Shown one piece after another: positions 29,162-38,023 of a stretch of DNA of 64,000 nucleotides. How positions within the stretch are numbered: position 1 is the stretch's first letter; each line of letters opens with the position of its first letter. The notes beneath the pieces are model-generated. The model made no database searches and was not told where the DNA came from. It was given only the letters and a program-made list of their open reading frames with translations. The translations under genes were made by a program, and so were the position numbers. This stretch comes from Qipengyuania polymorpha (lineage in GTDB: Bacteria; Pseudomonadota; Alphaproteobacteria; Sphingomonadales; Sphingomonadaceae), in assembly GCF_019711435.1 (NCBI RefSeq), contig NZ_JAIGNK010000001.1, positions 1 through 64,000 of the forward strand. The letters run 5' to 3'.

Positions 29162-29719
29162 TTGTCCCGCTTCTCGCTCACGCTCGTATCCATCCTCGCT
29201 CTGGCTGTCGCGGCCTGCGATAGGGATGCGCCGAGTGAGGCGCAAGAAAGCGGTGCTTCGGCAGCGGCAACCGGTGAAATCGACGCGTCGAATGCGGGCG
29301 AACTGATGCCCGCGTTGAATGTGAAGGACGCGGAAGGGCGTCAACTGAACCTCGGGGCGTTGCAGGGCGAGCCGGTGCTGCTCAACCTTTGGGCCACATG
29401 GTGTGCTCCCTGCGTGAAGGAAATGCCGCTGCTCGACGAGCTCGCTGGCGATTACGAGGGACGTCTCCGCGTGGTGACCGTCAGCCAGGACATGGGCGAC
29501 CCGGCCAAGGTCACAGCGTTCTTCGAGCAGGGCGGGTTCGCCCATCTCGAACCATGGCTCGACCCGCAGGCCGAGCTTGGCTTCGCACTGGGCGACACCT
29601 TGCTGCCCACTACCGTGCTTTACGATGCTAGCGGGCAGGAAGTGTGGCGGGTGCGCGGCGATTTCGACTGGGCGGGCGAGGAAGCGCGTAGCGCGATTGA
29701 CGCAGGTCTGACCGACTGA
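29162..29719 (+). CDS. TlpA-family thioredoxin-like lipoprotein
   Basis: A 185-residue periplasmic protein with a lipoprotein signal (lipobox ALAVAAC) and a TlpA/ResA-type thioredoxin domain whose active site is [13 protein letters not shown]. It probably reduces disulfides during cytochrome or oxidase maturation. The TTG start has GGAG six bases upstream. It diverges from argH with only 16 bases between start codons and precedes the cytochrome bd operon. Confidence 0.9.
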   Translation: MSRFSLTLVSILALAVAACDRDAPSEAQESGASAAATGEIDASNAGELMPALNVKDAEGRQLNLGALQGEPVLLNLWATWCAPCVKEMPLLDELAGDYEGRLRVVTVSQDMGDPAKVTAFFEQGGFAHLEPWLDPQAELGFALGDTLLPTTVLYDASGQEVWRVRGDFDWAGEEARSAIDAGLTD

Positions 29720-29790
29720 TGCGCGGCGTGCACCAGATGGTGCACAGCTTTCATCGCGGTTTGCTGCGAAAGCGGGTATAGGGTTCGGCC

Positions 29791-31248
29791 ATGTTCGAGA
29801 ACGCCGACGCGCTGCTGCTCGCCCGTATCCAGTTCGCCTTCACGGTGAGCTTCCACTTCATTTTTCCAGCCTTCTCCATCGGCCTTGCGAGCTATCTCGC
29901 GGTGCTGGAGGCGCTGTGGCTGAAAACCGGCAAGCAGGTTTACCAGGACCTGTTCAAATACTGGCTCAAGATATTTGCCATCGCCTTTGCGATGGGTGTC
30001 GTCTCGGGCATCGTGATGAGTTACCAGTTCGGCACCAACTGGGCGGTGTTCTCTGACAAGACGGGCCCCATCCTCGGCCCGCTGATGGCTTACGAGGTGC
30101 TGACGGCCTTTTTCCTTGAGGCGGGTTTCTTGGGCGTGATGCTCTTCGGGATGAACCGGGTGGGCAAGGGGCTGCATTTCACTGCGACCTTCATGGTGGC
30201 GCTGGGTACGTTCATTTCCGCCTTCTGGATTTTGTCGGTGAACAGCTGGATGCAGACACCGGTCGGCTGGACCGAGGCGGCGAACGGGCAATTGCTTCCT
30301 GAAGCGGACTGGTTCGACATCGTCTTCAACCCGAGCTTCCCCTATCGCCTCGTTCACACGGTCATCGCGGCCTATCTGACCACCGCCTTCGTGGTAGGCG
30401 GCGTGGGCGCGTGGCACCTGCTGAAGGACCGCACCAACCAGCATGCGCGCAAGATGTTTTCCATGGCGATGTGGATGGCCGCGCTGGTCGCGCCGGTGCA
30501 GATTTTCGCAGGCGACATGCACGGGCTCAACACGCTCGAACACCAGCCCGCCAAGGTCATGGCGATGGAGGGGCATTACGAAAGCCACCCCGACGGCGCG
30601 CCGCTCTACATTTTCGGCATTCCGAACGACAAGGAACAGCGGCTCGATTACGCAGTGGGCATTCCGAAGCTGTCCAGCCTCATCCTGAAGCATGACCTCG
30701 ACGCGCCGCTGGCAGGTCTCGACACCATTCCCGATGAGGACCAGCCTCCGGTTTTCCTGCCGTTCTGGGCGTTCCGCGTGATGGTCGGCATCGGCATGCT
30801 GATGCTCGGCATCGGTGCGTGGAGCCTGCTCGCGAGGGCGCGCAAGAAGCTTTACGACTGGACCTGGCTGCACAGGGCAGCGGTCGTGATGGGGCCATCG
30901 GGCTTCGTCGCGGTCATTGCCGGGTGGATTACCACCGAGGTCGGTCGCCAGCCGTGGACCGTTTACGGCGTGCTCCGCACCGCCGACAGCGCCAGCCCGC
31001 TCGATGCGCCCGCGGTGGCGATGTCGCTGATTGCTTTCGTCGTCGTCTATTTCGCGGTGTTCGGCGTCGGCACCTGGTATATCCTGCGACTGATGAAGCA
31101 GCCTCCTCACACGGGCGAGAAGGGCGTCAAGCGCACCGAGAAGGGGCCGGTGCGTACCGCCGGTATCACGCCTGGTCCGACGCAGAACCCGGGCCACGAC
31201 CCCGATGTCCTGCCCGACAGCAAGGAGGAGGCGACCGATGGCAATTGA
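29791..31248 (+). CDS. cydA: Cytochrome bd-type ubiquinol oxidase subunit I
   Basis: A 485-residue integral membrane protein with about nine transmembrane helices. It binds hemes b558, b595 and d and oxidises ubiquinol. The heme ligand region LLLARIQFAFTVSFHFIFP is at the N-terminus and the signature GRQPW lies in TTEVGRQPWTVYGVLRT. The length and the DUF2474 partner gene point to the cyanide-insensitive CioA subgroup with a short Q loop. It overlaps cydB by 11 bases. Confidence 0.96.
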   Translation: MFENADALLLARIQFAFTVSFHFIFPAFSIGLASYLAVLEALWLKTGKQVYQDLFKYWLKIFAIAFAMGVVSGIVMSYQFGTNWAVFSDKTGPILGPLMAYEVLTAFFLEAGFLGVMLFGMNRVGKGLHFTATFMVALGTFISAFWILSVNSWMQTPVGWTEAANGQLLPEADWFDIVFNPSFPYRLVHTVIAAYLTTAFVVGGVGAWHLLKDRTNQHARKMFSMAMWMAALVAPVQIFAGDMHGLNTLEHQPAKVMAMEGHYESHPDGAPLYIFGIPNDKEQRLDYAVGIPKLSSLILKHDLDAPLAGLDTIPDEDQPPVFLPFWAFRVMVGIGMLMLGIGAWSLLARARKKLYDWTWLHRAAVVMGPSGFVAVIAGWITTEVGRQPWTVYGVLRTADSASPLDAPAVAMSLIAFVVVYFAVFGVGTWYILRLMKQPPHTGEKGVKRTEKGPVRTAGITPGPTQNPGHDPDVLPDSKEEATDGN

Positions 31249-32245
31249 TTTCGACCTCACCGTCATCTGGGCGTTCATCATCGCCTTTGCGGTCTTCGCG
31301 TACGTGGTGATGGACGGCTTCGATCTCGGCATCGGCATCCTCTTCCCGACCTTCCAGCCGGGGCAGGAGCGCGACCAGGCGATGAACTCCATCGCGCCTG
31401 TATGGGACGGGAACGAGACATGGCTGGTGCTGGGCGGGGGCGGGCTCTTTGCCGCCTTTCCGCTGGCCTACGCGGTTATCCTACCTGCGACCTACCCGCT
31501 GGTCATCGCCATGCTGCTGGGCCTCGTCTTTCGGGGCGTGGCTTTCGAATTTCGCTGGCGCGACAAGGCGCATGAGAAGTTCTGGGACATCAGCTTTACC
31601 GCCGGGTCCTTCATCGCCGCGATGGCACAGGGGATGATCCTCGGCGCGCTGCTGCAGGGCATCGAGGTGCAGGACCGCGCCTATGCCGGGAGCTGGTGGG
31701 ACTGGCTCACCCCCTATACGCTGCTGACCGGCGTGGGCACGGTGGCCGGCTATGCGCTGCTCGGCGCGACATGGCTCATCTGGAAGCTGGAAGGCGCATC
31801 GCAGGCCCATGCGCGCACACTGGCCAAGAAAGCCTTCCTCGCGACGCTTGCGCTGATGGGCGCGGTGAGCGCTTACAACCTCGCACTCAATCCCGAATAT
31901 GCCGACCGCTGGCTGACCGCGCCGGAAATCTATCTTACCGCATGGGTGCCGATCGTGACGGGCATTATTGCGCTCTCGCTGCTCGGCGCGCTTAAGAAGG
32001 AGCGCAACAGCAAGCCCTTCTGGCTGTCGATTGCGCTGTTCTTCCTCGGCATGGCCGGGCTGGGGGCGACCATCTGGCCCAATGTCATCCCGCCCGATAT
32101 CACCATCTGGGATGCCGCCGCGCCGGAGAAAAGCCAGGTCTTCATGCTCATTGGCGTCGCCATCACCATGCCGCTCATCCTCGCCTACACCGGCTGGGCC
32201 TATTGGGTGTTCCGCGGCAAGGTCGGGACGGAAGGATACCACTGA
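31238..32245 (+). CDS. cydB: Cytochrome bd-type ubiquinol oxidase subunit II
   Basis: A 335-residue membrane protein with eight to nine transmembrane helices. The opening FAYVVMDGFDLGIGILFP and WDGNETWLVLGGGGLFAAFP are diagnostic for CydB. The ATG at 31238 follows AAGGAGGAG and lies inside the end of cydA, giving translational coupling. No cydDC transporter genes are adjacent. Confidence 0.96.
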   Translation: MAIDFDLTVIWAFIIAFAVFAYVVMDGFDLGIGILFPTFQPGQERDQAMNSIAPVWDGNETWLVLGGGGLFAAFPLAYAVILPATYPLVIAMLLGLVFRGVAFEFRWRDKAHEKFWDISFTAGSFIAAMAQGMILGALLQGIEVQDRAYAGSWWDWLTPYTLLTGVGTVAGYALLGATWLIWKLEGASQAHARTLAKKAFLATLALMGAVSAYNLALNPEYADRWLTAPEIYLTAWVPIVTGIIALSLLGALKKERNSKPFWLSIALFFLGMAGLGATIWPNVIPPDITIWDAAAPEKSQVFMLIGVAITMPLILAYTGWAYWVFRGKVGTEGYH

Positions 32246-32388
32246 TGGGCTTCGATCCGCTTTCCGGCTCGGACGAGGCGCAGGACAAGCCCCTGTGGCA
32301 GCGGCTGGCGTGGATGCTGCTCATCTGGCTCGCCAGCGTGATGGTGCTGGGAGCGGTGGCCTATGGCCTGAGGTTGTGGCTGAAGTGA
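32245..32388 (+). CDS. DUF2474 small membrane subunit of cytochrome bd oxidase
   Basis: A 47-residue protein with one transmembrane helix (WLLIWLASVMVLGAVAYGL-like, residues ~20-43) preceded by KPLWQRLAW. DUF2474 proteins are found after cydB in CioAB-type operons and are likely the CydX counterpart. Its ATG overlaps the cydB stop (TGATG). Confidence 0.85.
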   Translation: MGFDPLSGSDEAQDKPLWQRLAWMLLIWLASVMVLGAVAYGLRLWLK

Positions 32389-32412
32389 GGTACCCTTCGC
32401 TGTCGCTCGGGA

Positions 32413-32458
32413 GTTTCGACGCAAAACCATCTCCCGGATGGTTTTGTCTGGTCGAAAC
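32413..32458. terminator. Nested hairpin after the cydAB operon
   Basis: Inner arms AAAACCAT/ATGGTTTT (32423-32430, 32438-32445) sit inside outer arms GTTTCGAC/GTCGAAAC (32413-32420, 32451-32458). It lies between the cyd operon and the displaced tRNA-Val 3' end, so before the island arrived it would have served both transcription directions. The outer right arm overlaps attL. Confidence 0.65.
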
Positions 32459-32512
32459 TGGTGGGCGATGACGGGCTCGAACCGCCGACCCTCTCGGTGT
32501 AAACGAGATGCT
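32455..32512 (+). repeat. attL: displaced 3' half of tRNA-Val
   Basis: This 58-base segment matches 45328-45385 with one mismatch (C at 32476, T at 45349). It contains the tRNA-Val(UAC) sequence from before the anticodon stem to the encoded CCA and a few flanking bases, but no 5' half. It is the left boundary of the island. Confidence 0.92.
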
Positions 32513-32622
32513 GGTCATTTTCTAGAGTATTCCAGAGTGGCCTGAGCTTGCATTAGTTGCCGATTTTCCTAGGTAAATTTTTGCTGGCCGCATCCTCTCG
32601 TTGGACCGCGTTGGATTTGGTT

Positions 32623-32643
32623 GGCTTGCTATTGGCTTGCTAG
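32623..32643 (+). repeat. 21-base direct repeat, left copy (candidate integrase arm site)
   Basis: The 21 bases beginning GGCTTGCTATTGGC match 45267-45287 with one mismatch, in the same orientation. The copy lies 110 bases inside attL and directly before the integrase start. Confidence 0.5.
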
Positions 32644-32654
32644 GATTGATTCGC

Positions 32655-33845
32655 GTGGCTTCGGGAAAAATCAATAAGACTGCGGTTGATAGGCTCGCGC
32701 CTGCCGACAGGGTTCAACTCTTTTGGGACGCCGAACTGAAAGGTTTCGGGGTGAAAGTTACGCCGAAGGGCCGGAAGGTTTATGTGGTCGATTACCGGAT
32801 GCCGGGCAAGCGTGGCTCAAACCGGTACACGATTGGCCCGCACGGGTCGCCTTGGACGCCCGATACGGCCCGTGCCGAAGCGAAGAAACGACTTTTGGAG
32901 ATCAGTCAGGGGGTCGATCCAAATGCAGAGAAAAGGCGACGGAGAAGCGAAACCATCGACTACGCCTTTTCAGCATACGCTAAACAGTTTGCGGAGAGAT
33001 ATCTCAAGTCGAATTGGCCCGGATCATACGACCGCGCAGTTTCGACGCTGCGCCGTCACGCAATTCCATATTTTGGGAAGCGCGATATTCGCGATATCAG
33101 CAAGGCCGACTGCGCCGCATTCATCGACAGTCTTTGGGAGATGGAGGCTACAGCACGAAAAGCTAGGGAAGTTGTAGGCAAGCTTTTCGGTTGGGCCGAA
33201 GATCGCGGCGATATCGAAAGAAGTCCGATGGAGCGTGTACCAGCGCCAAAGCCCGGGATTGGCAGAGAGCGTGTCCTCACCGACCAAGAGCTGGCTAAAG
33301 TATGGTCGGCTTGCGAAGCGATGAAATCACATCCCTATGCCCCGCTCGTCCAATTCCTGATCTTTTCGGGTCAGCGGCGCGGGGAAGTCGGCGGAATGCT
33401 TTGGGATGAAATTGATTGGGATCGAAAGCTCTGGGAAGTTCCGGCTGGGCGGACCAAATCGAGACGCGGAAACGTCGTTCCACTCACCCAGCCTATGGTC
33501 ACTCTGCTAGGCAATTTACCGCGACTTGGGCCGCTGGTGTTCAGCATCACCGGCGAGAACGAATTGGGCAATCATAGCAAGCTGAAAGCCCGCCTCGACG
33601 GGTTGGTTGAGGAATCCAGTGGGCAGATTTTAGATCATTGGACGCTGCATGACCTCCGCCGTACGGTCGCCACCGGCTTGCAAAGGCTTGGTATTGGTTC
33701 CGACATGATCGAGCTGATCCAAGGACGTACGAGAAAGCTTGGGGCGGGTATACGCTACCAGAGGTACGATTATCTCGACGAGAAACGTGAAGCCACGAAT
33801 CGATGGACCGATCACGTTATAAGCGTCTTTTCGTTGCGACCCTAA
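32655..33845 (+). CDS. P4-type tyrosine integrase
   Basis: A 396-residue site-specific recombinase. It has an N-terminal DUF4102/arm-binding domain (VDRLAPADRVQLFWDAELKGFG-like start), a SAM-like core-binding domain (~100-185) and a catalytic domain with the Arg in SGQRRGEVGGMLWDEID, the H-x-x-R box LHDLRRTVATGL and a C-terminal Tyr in the RYDYLDEKREA region. It catalyses integration at tRNA-Val. The GTG at 32655 is preferred (AGGA upstream); the longer frame from 32601 would read through the 21-base repeat. Confidence 0.93.
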   Translation: MASGKINKTAVDRLAPADRVQLFWDAELKGFGVKVTPKGRKVYVVDYRMPGKRGSNRYTIGPHGSPWTPDTARAEAKKRLLEISQGVDPNAEKRRRRSETIDYAFSAYAKQFAERYLKSNWPGSYDRAVSTLRRHAIPYFGKRDIRDISKADCAAFIDSLWEMEATARKAREVVGKLFGWAEDRGDIERSPMERVPAPKPGIGRERVLTDQELAKVWSACEAMKSHPYAPLVQFLIFSGQRRGEVGGMLWDEIDWDRKLWEVPAGRTKSRRGNVVPLTQPMVTLLGNLPRLGPLVFSITGENELGNHSKLKARLDGLVEESSGQILDHWTLHDLRRTVATGLQRLGIGSDMIELIQGRTRKLGAGIRYQRYDYLDEKREATNRWTDHVISVFSLRP

Positions 33846-34086
33846 TTTATCGATTCACGATAATAAATTCTGTATGATTTCCATATGGTTTTCGTATGGA
33901 AACTGTACCAAAAAGAATTGCCTTTTCAGTTCATTGGCTTGCACCCGCTTTCCACAAGGCCACTCGCGGCAGCCTGTAGAACAAGATCAACCAAGCGGTA
34001 ATTTGCTCCCACCACGTCCAACGATGTGAGGCCTGTTCCAACACAGGTAGCCCCGCTCGTATCGAGCAACAATGCAGGAGCAATCA
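33846..34086 (+). other. AT-rich intergenic region of the island, no gene seen
   Basis: Between the integrase and the AlpA-like gene. It contains AT-rich direct and inverted short motifs (around 33845-33905, ATTTATCG / ACGATAATAAAT and CCATATGG / CGTATGG), possibly protein-binding sites. I see no supported coding frame. Confidence 0.4.
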
Positions 34087-34302
34087 ATGTCGATCATACA
34101 ATTCCCGCCAAACATGCGAACGCCGGAGGCCGCGCGATACCTTGGCGTTTCAGAAAGCCTTTTGGAGAAACTTCGCGTCGCGGGCGACGGACCGCTCTAC
34201 TCCAAAATAGGGCGTGCTGTGCTTTACCGAAAAGCATCGCTGGACAGCTGGATCGTCGAACAAGAACGCCGTCATACCAGTGGGCCGTCCAAGGCCGCCT
34301 AA
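34087..34302 (+). CDS. AlpA-like / excisionase-family helix-turn-helix protein
   Basis: A 71-residue MerR-type winged-helix DNA-binding protein: MRTPEAARYLGVSESLLEKL (HTH) followed by RAVLYRKASLDSWI, the pattern of AlpA/excisionase (HTH_17) proteins encoded next to P4-type integrases. It probably controls integrase expression or excision. The ATG at 34087 has AGGAG six bases upstream; an ATG five codons earlier is less well placed. Confidence 0.85.
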   Translation: MSIIQFPPNMRTPEAARYLGVSESLLEKLRVAGDGPLYSKIGRAVLYRKASLDSWIVEQERRHTSGPSKAA

Positions 34303-34338
34303 TCGGCTTGCCGCAACCATAAACTTGAGGATCATATC

Positions 34339-34965
34339 ATGGCGAAGAAGCGCAACAAAAAGCGCAAAGTCGATGCGACCGGTCGCAATACGCATGAGAA
34401 ATTTGTGATGATGGAACACTGGCTGCTTTCATCGCCAGCCTATCGTTTGCTGTCACCACCCGCGCGAGCATTGCTGGTCGAATTTCGGTACAGATTTAAT
34501 GGCGTGAACAATGGTCAGATATTCATGTCGCAACGCGATGCAGCAAAGGTCTTGGGCATCGCAACACACGCGACTGCAGGCAAGTACATCAAGGAGCTGG
34601 TCGCGCGAGGGTTCTTGCAAGTCGTCGTGCCGGGAAGTTTCGATAACAAGCAACCGTTGGCTTCGGTCTATCGACTTACGATGGTCACGAACGCCGATGA
34701 GAAAGGACCGCCTACCAAGGAGTTTATGAGCTTGTCACTGACCGATGCAGAGAAATCACGTATCGAAAAAATGAAACCGTCGTGGGCAAAAAGGCGACCA
34801 GTCGGTCTAAAAAGCCTGCCCGATGGCATGGTACACGAGTTTGAAAATCAACCCCGCGACGCGCAAATTCGAGGACACAACGGGGCCAATGATTGCTCCA
34901 CATATAATATACCAGGAGGACAGTCGGAAAGCACTCAGCAATGCACCTCCCGCAGGGCCGCCTAA
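34339..34965 (+). CDS. Island protein with winged-helix-like region, unknown function
   Basis: A 208-residue basic protein. The start MAKKRNKKRKVD is strongly basic. Residues ~25-115 resemble a winged helix (LLSPPARALLVEFRYRF, MSQRDAAKVLGIATHATAGKYIKELVARGFLQVV), as in replication-initiator-like or regulatory proteins of sphingomonad islands. The C-terminal 60 residues are low in complexity. It follows the AlpA-like gene by 36 bases and is probably co-transcribed. Confidence 0.65.
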   Translation: MAKKRNKKRKVDATGRNTHEKFVMMEHWLLSSPAYRLLSPPARALLVEFRYRFNGVNNGQIFMSQRDAAKVLGIATHATAGKYIKELVARGFLQVVVPGSFDNKQPLASVYRLTMVTNADEKGPPTKEFMSLSLTDAEKSRIEKMKPSWAKRRPVGLKSLPDGMVHEFENQPRDAQIRGHNGANDCSTYNIPGGQSESTQQCTSRRAA

Positions 34966-35136
34966 CCAGTGGGAAAGGGCGTGCTAAGGTACCGCCAACC
35001 CTACCAATAAACCCTATTATTCCACCGCGAAGCGGTGGCAATGGTCCCGCCGTGCCTTGCTCCACGAGCGAGGCGCGCCGGGTGCCATTGCTGTTGCGAT
35101 GTTCTTATTCGTTATGAAGCGCTGCGCCTGAGATTG

Positions 35137-35400
35137 CTATCGGAGATGATCCATCGAACGACCCATTGCGTGGTAGACGATCCCCATTGGGTCAAAACCT
35201 ATCCGGAAGCAGATGTCGAAATACTCGATGACGTCCAGCCGTCGTTCGCCGGTCTCATAGCGAGATACGAACTGTTGGTGTCTGCCAATACACTCGGCCA
35301 ATTCGCGTTGTGACCAGCCGCGTGCCTTACGTTCTGACACGAGGTCAGCGATCAACACCCTGTATCTGTCGTCGTGAAAACCTTTGGCCAACCTTGCCAC
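35137..35400 (-). CDS. XRE-family transcriptional regulator
   Basis: An 87-residue protein that is essentially one helix-turn-helix domain: LIADLVSERKARGWSQRELAECIGRHQQFVSRYETGERRLDV. It is the usual lambda-repressor-like type found in islands, and may repress itself and the divergent membrane-protein gene. An imperfect TTACAC...GTGTGA palindrome at 35440-35458 lies between them. Confidence 0.85.
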   Translation of the reverse strand: MARLAKGFHDDRYRVLIADLVSERKARGWSQRELAECIGRHQQFVSRYETGERRLDVIEYFDICFRIGFDPMGIVYHAMGRSMDHLR

Positions 35401-35483
35401 CCGTGTTCGATGCGGGCGGTGTGTCGGTCCTCTTGCGGCTTACACAAAAACCGTGTGAAACGAGCTGCATGATGGAGGGTCGG

Positions 35484-36320
35484 ATGCAGCCAAGAGTAAA
35501 AGAAAATCCAGCGTATTCCCTTGGTGCGGAAGCAGAGAACAACCGCAGAGCCAAAACGCTCGAAGAGCTACTGCGACGTACGCTACAATTGAGGAATCAG
35601 GCGAGGCTGACGCGCGATCTGGCAATCCTCGGCATTGCCTTCGTGTTTGTTGTGGCGCTGATCCAGTGGCTTGATGGTGGCAATCAGGATTATTCTGCGA
35701 CGATTATCTTCGGATCACTCGGCGTGGCAGTTTTCTTAATTGGTGGTGAGAAGGCTGCAGCCTTATCGCGGGTCGAAGAGATCGCTCTTCAGGAAGCGAA
35801 GCGGGGAGGATTTTCCGTCGCGAGGCAGCAAACTCCGAATTCGTCGCATTATTCCTACCGCGCAGCGCTTGAGATGCCGATCCAGCAGTTTGTTGCTGAC
35901 CTTGATTATCCTTTGCCGGACCCCGAACCAGATCAACCAGAAGGCTTTGCCTGGTCGCCTCGTGGCGTGACCGCAGCAATCGAATTGCGGAAGAAGCCGG
36001 TGGGACAGTTGACCCGCGCGACCTATGAGAATGCTCTAGCACGCCGCATCAACCGACTGGTCGCCAATGAGGATGAGGACCAAGCGCGGTACCTTCTTCG
36101 CGAGGTTGAACAGAACGACTGGGCCGTCAATACAAACGACCTGACTTGCGTCGGTGAAGCCCTAGTCGCTGGAAGCGATGTGCTTCACGAAATGATCGCT
36201 TTCCCGTTAGGAGGCATTCCACCAACCGATCTTGAGCATGATCCGGACCTCTTCGTCTATCTCCGCGACGACGACACTCTCGAAAGCTTTCTAAATTCGC
36301 TCTACGATTTTCGCCGCTAA
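35484..36320 (+). CDS. Two-TM membrane protein of unknown function
   Basis: A 278-residue protein. A charged N-terminal helix (AENNRRAKTLEELLRRTLQLRNQ) precedes two transmembrane helices (DLAILGIAFVFVVALIQWL and ATIIFGSLGVAVFLIGG), then about 190 soluble residues rich in acidic and aromatic positions. The ATG at 35484 has GGAGGG just upstream; starts at 35469 or 35472 are possible. I do not recognise a family. Its place between the XRE gene and the hsd operon makes a regulatory or defence role possible but unproven. Confidence 0.6.
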   Translation: MQPRVKENPAYSLGAEAENNRRAKTLEELLRRTLQLRNQARLTRDLAILGIAFVFVVALIQWLDGGNQDYSATIIFGSLGVAVFLIGGEKAAALSRVEEIALQEAKRGGFSVARQQTPNSSHYSYRAALEMPIQQFVADLDYPLPDPEPDQPEGFAWSPRGVTAAIELRKKPVGQLTRATYENALARRINRLVANEDEDQARYLLREVEQNDWAVNTNDLTCVGEALVAGSDVLHEMIAFPLGGIPPTDLEHDPDLFVYLRDDDTLESFLNSLYDFRR

Positions 36321-36487
36321 CCGGCTTTCTTTTTCGGCCGCCCCAGAAGTTCAATCACTCCTCGGTCGCGTCAATTTTCCCAACCCGAAACGGCGAAAAT
36401 CGTGGATACATCTACCGATTAGACCCCATGGCTGCGATCCAAACGATAGGGAAAACACCCCATTCCCCGCTGCCCAATAGGGATCTG

Positions 36488-36507
36488 ATAGGGGAACCCT
36501 CCCCTAT
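36488..36507. promoter_or_regulatory. Inverted repeat upstream of hsdM
   Basis: ATAGGGG and CCCCTAT arms flank AACCCT, 62 bases before the hsdM ATG. Further ATAGGG boxes occur at 36446-36451 and 36477-36482, and a longer imperfect ATCCAAA...TTTGGAT pair frames the region. It looks like an operator for the restriction-modification operon; the binding protein is unknown. Confidence 0.45.
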
Positions 36508-36568
36508 TTGGATTGCAGGCATCCCGCGCTAGGGAAGGTGTTTGAATTTGGAGGGAGATTCGTCGCTC

Positions 36569-38023
36569 ATGTTCGAGCAGACATTCCGCAATATCGATGA
36601 CGTCCTCTGGAAAGAGGCAGGCTGCACGACTGAGCTGGACTATACCGAACAGACATCCTGGATGCTGTTCCTGAAGTACCTCGACGACCTAGAATCCGCC
36701 CGCGAGTTGGAGGCGGAGCTGGATGGCAAGGCCTACACGCCGATCCTCGACAAGGAGCATCGCTGGTCCACCTGGGCCGCGCCTAAAGACGCGAAGGGCC
36801 AGTACGATCATGACGGCGCGCTGATCGGCGACGACCTGATCGACTACGTCAACCGTGAGCTGTTTCCCTACCTACAGGGCTTCAAGGCGCGGGCCGATAG
36901 CCCGGACACTATCGAGTACAAGATCGGCGAGATTTTCGGCGAAATCAAAAATAAGTTTACCAGCGGCTATTCGCTGCGCGACGCGCTTGAGCTGATCGAC
37001 GGGCTGTCCTTCCGCTCGCAAGACCAGAAGCACGAGCTTTCGCACCTCTACGAAGCCAAGATCAAAAACATGGGCAATGCCGGACGGAACGGCGGCGAGT
37101 ACTACACGCCCCGCCCCCTCATTCGCGCCATGATCCAGGTTATCAACCCGCAGGTGGGCGAAACCATCTATGATGGCGCCTGTGGCTCTGGTGGCTTTCT
37201 GTGCGAAGCCTACGATCATATGCGAGGCAAGCATGGCCTCAGCACCATTGAGTATCGTACGCTCCAGGAACGCACGTTCTACGGCAAGGAAAAGAAGAGC
37301 CTCGCCTACGTCATCGCGACGATGAATCTGATCCTGCATGGTATCGAAGCGCCGAACCTAATCCACACCAACACGTTGACCGAAAACGTGATGGACCTTC
37401 AGGAGAAAGATAAGTTCGATATCGTGCTGGCCAATCCACCGTTTGGCGGAAAGGAGCGGAAGGAGGTTCAGCAGAACTTCCCGATCAAGACCAGCGAGAC
37501 GGCATCCCTCTTCCTCCAGCATTTCATGCGGACGCTGAAAGCGGGCGGCCGTGCCGCTATCGTCATCAAAAACACCTTCCTCTCTAACACCGACAACGCC
37601 ACTGTGGCGCTGCGCAAAGAGCTGCTAGAAAGCTGCAACCTGCATACGGTGCTGGACATGCCGGGCGGCACCTTCCTGGGGGCGGGCGTGAGAACAGTGG
37701 TGCTGTTCTTCGAGAAGGGCCAGCCCACGCGGAATATCTGGTACTACAAGCTCGATCCGGGCCGGAACATGGGCAAGACAAACCCGCTGAACGACAATGA
37801 TCTGGCCGACTTCGTAAGGCTTCAGAAGAGTTTTGCGGATAGCGAGAAAAGCTGGTCGCTTGCGGTGGATGGTGTCGATTTCGGCACCTATGACTTGTCG
37901 GTTCGCAATCCGAATGCGCCGGAAGAAGAGCCGCTTCGGTCGCCAGATGAAATCATAGCCGAGATGAAGGCATTTGATGCCGAAGCGACCGAGATTCTAG
38001 CGGAAATTGAGGCGATGCTCTGA
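36569..38023 (+). CDS. hsdM: Type I restriction-modification system methyltransferase subunit
   Basis: A 484-residue N6-adenine methyltransferase. An N-terminal helical HsdM_N domain (residues ~5-140) precedes the catalytic domain with SAM motif DGACGSGGF (about 202-210) and catalytic NPPF (289-292). With HsdS it forms the modification enzyme. The ATG at 36569 has GAGGGAG 11 bases upstream. Its stop overlaps the hsdS start. Confidence 0.97.
   Translation: MFEQTFRNIDDVLWKEAGCTTELDYTEQTSWMLFLKYLDDLESARELEAELDGKAYTPILDKEHRWSTWAAPKDAKGQYDHDGALIGDDLIDYVNRELFPYLQGFKARADSPDTIEYKIGEIFGEIKNKFTSGYSLRDALELIDGLSFRSQDQKHELSHLYEAKIKNMGNAGRNGGEYYTPRPLIRAMIQVINPQVGETIYDGACGSGGFLCEAYDHMRGKHGLSTIEYRTLQERTFYGKEKKSLAYVIATMNLILHGIEAPNLIHTNTLTENVMDLQEKDKFDIVLANPPFGGKERKEVQQNFPIKTSETASLFLQHFMRTLKAGGRAAIVIKNTFLSNTDNATVALRKELLESCNLHTVLDMPGGTFLGAGVRTVVLFFEKGQPTRNIWYYKLDPGRNMGKTNPLNDNDLADFVRLQKSFADSEKSWSLAVDGVDFGTYDLSVRNPNAPEEEPLRSPDEIIAEMKAFDAEATEILAEIEAML

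Noticed and set aside
29770-29797. LexA-like GTTC...GTTC before cydA
   Set aside because: The spacing is six bases, not the seven of the LexA consensus, and the second GTTC lies within the start of cydA.
29620-31392. Long open frame antisense to cydA/tlpA
   Set aside because: Composition is His/Arg-rich shadow sequence in a high-GC genome and the opposite strand encodes a clear CydA.
32461-32512. tRNA gene at the left island end
   Set aside because: Only the 3' half and anticodon arm are present; no 5' acceptor strand or D-arm, so it is an att remnant.
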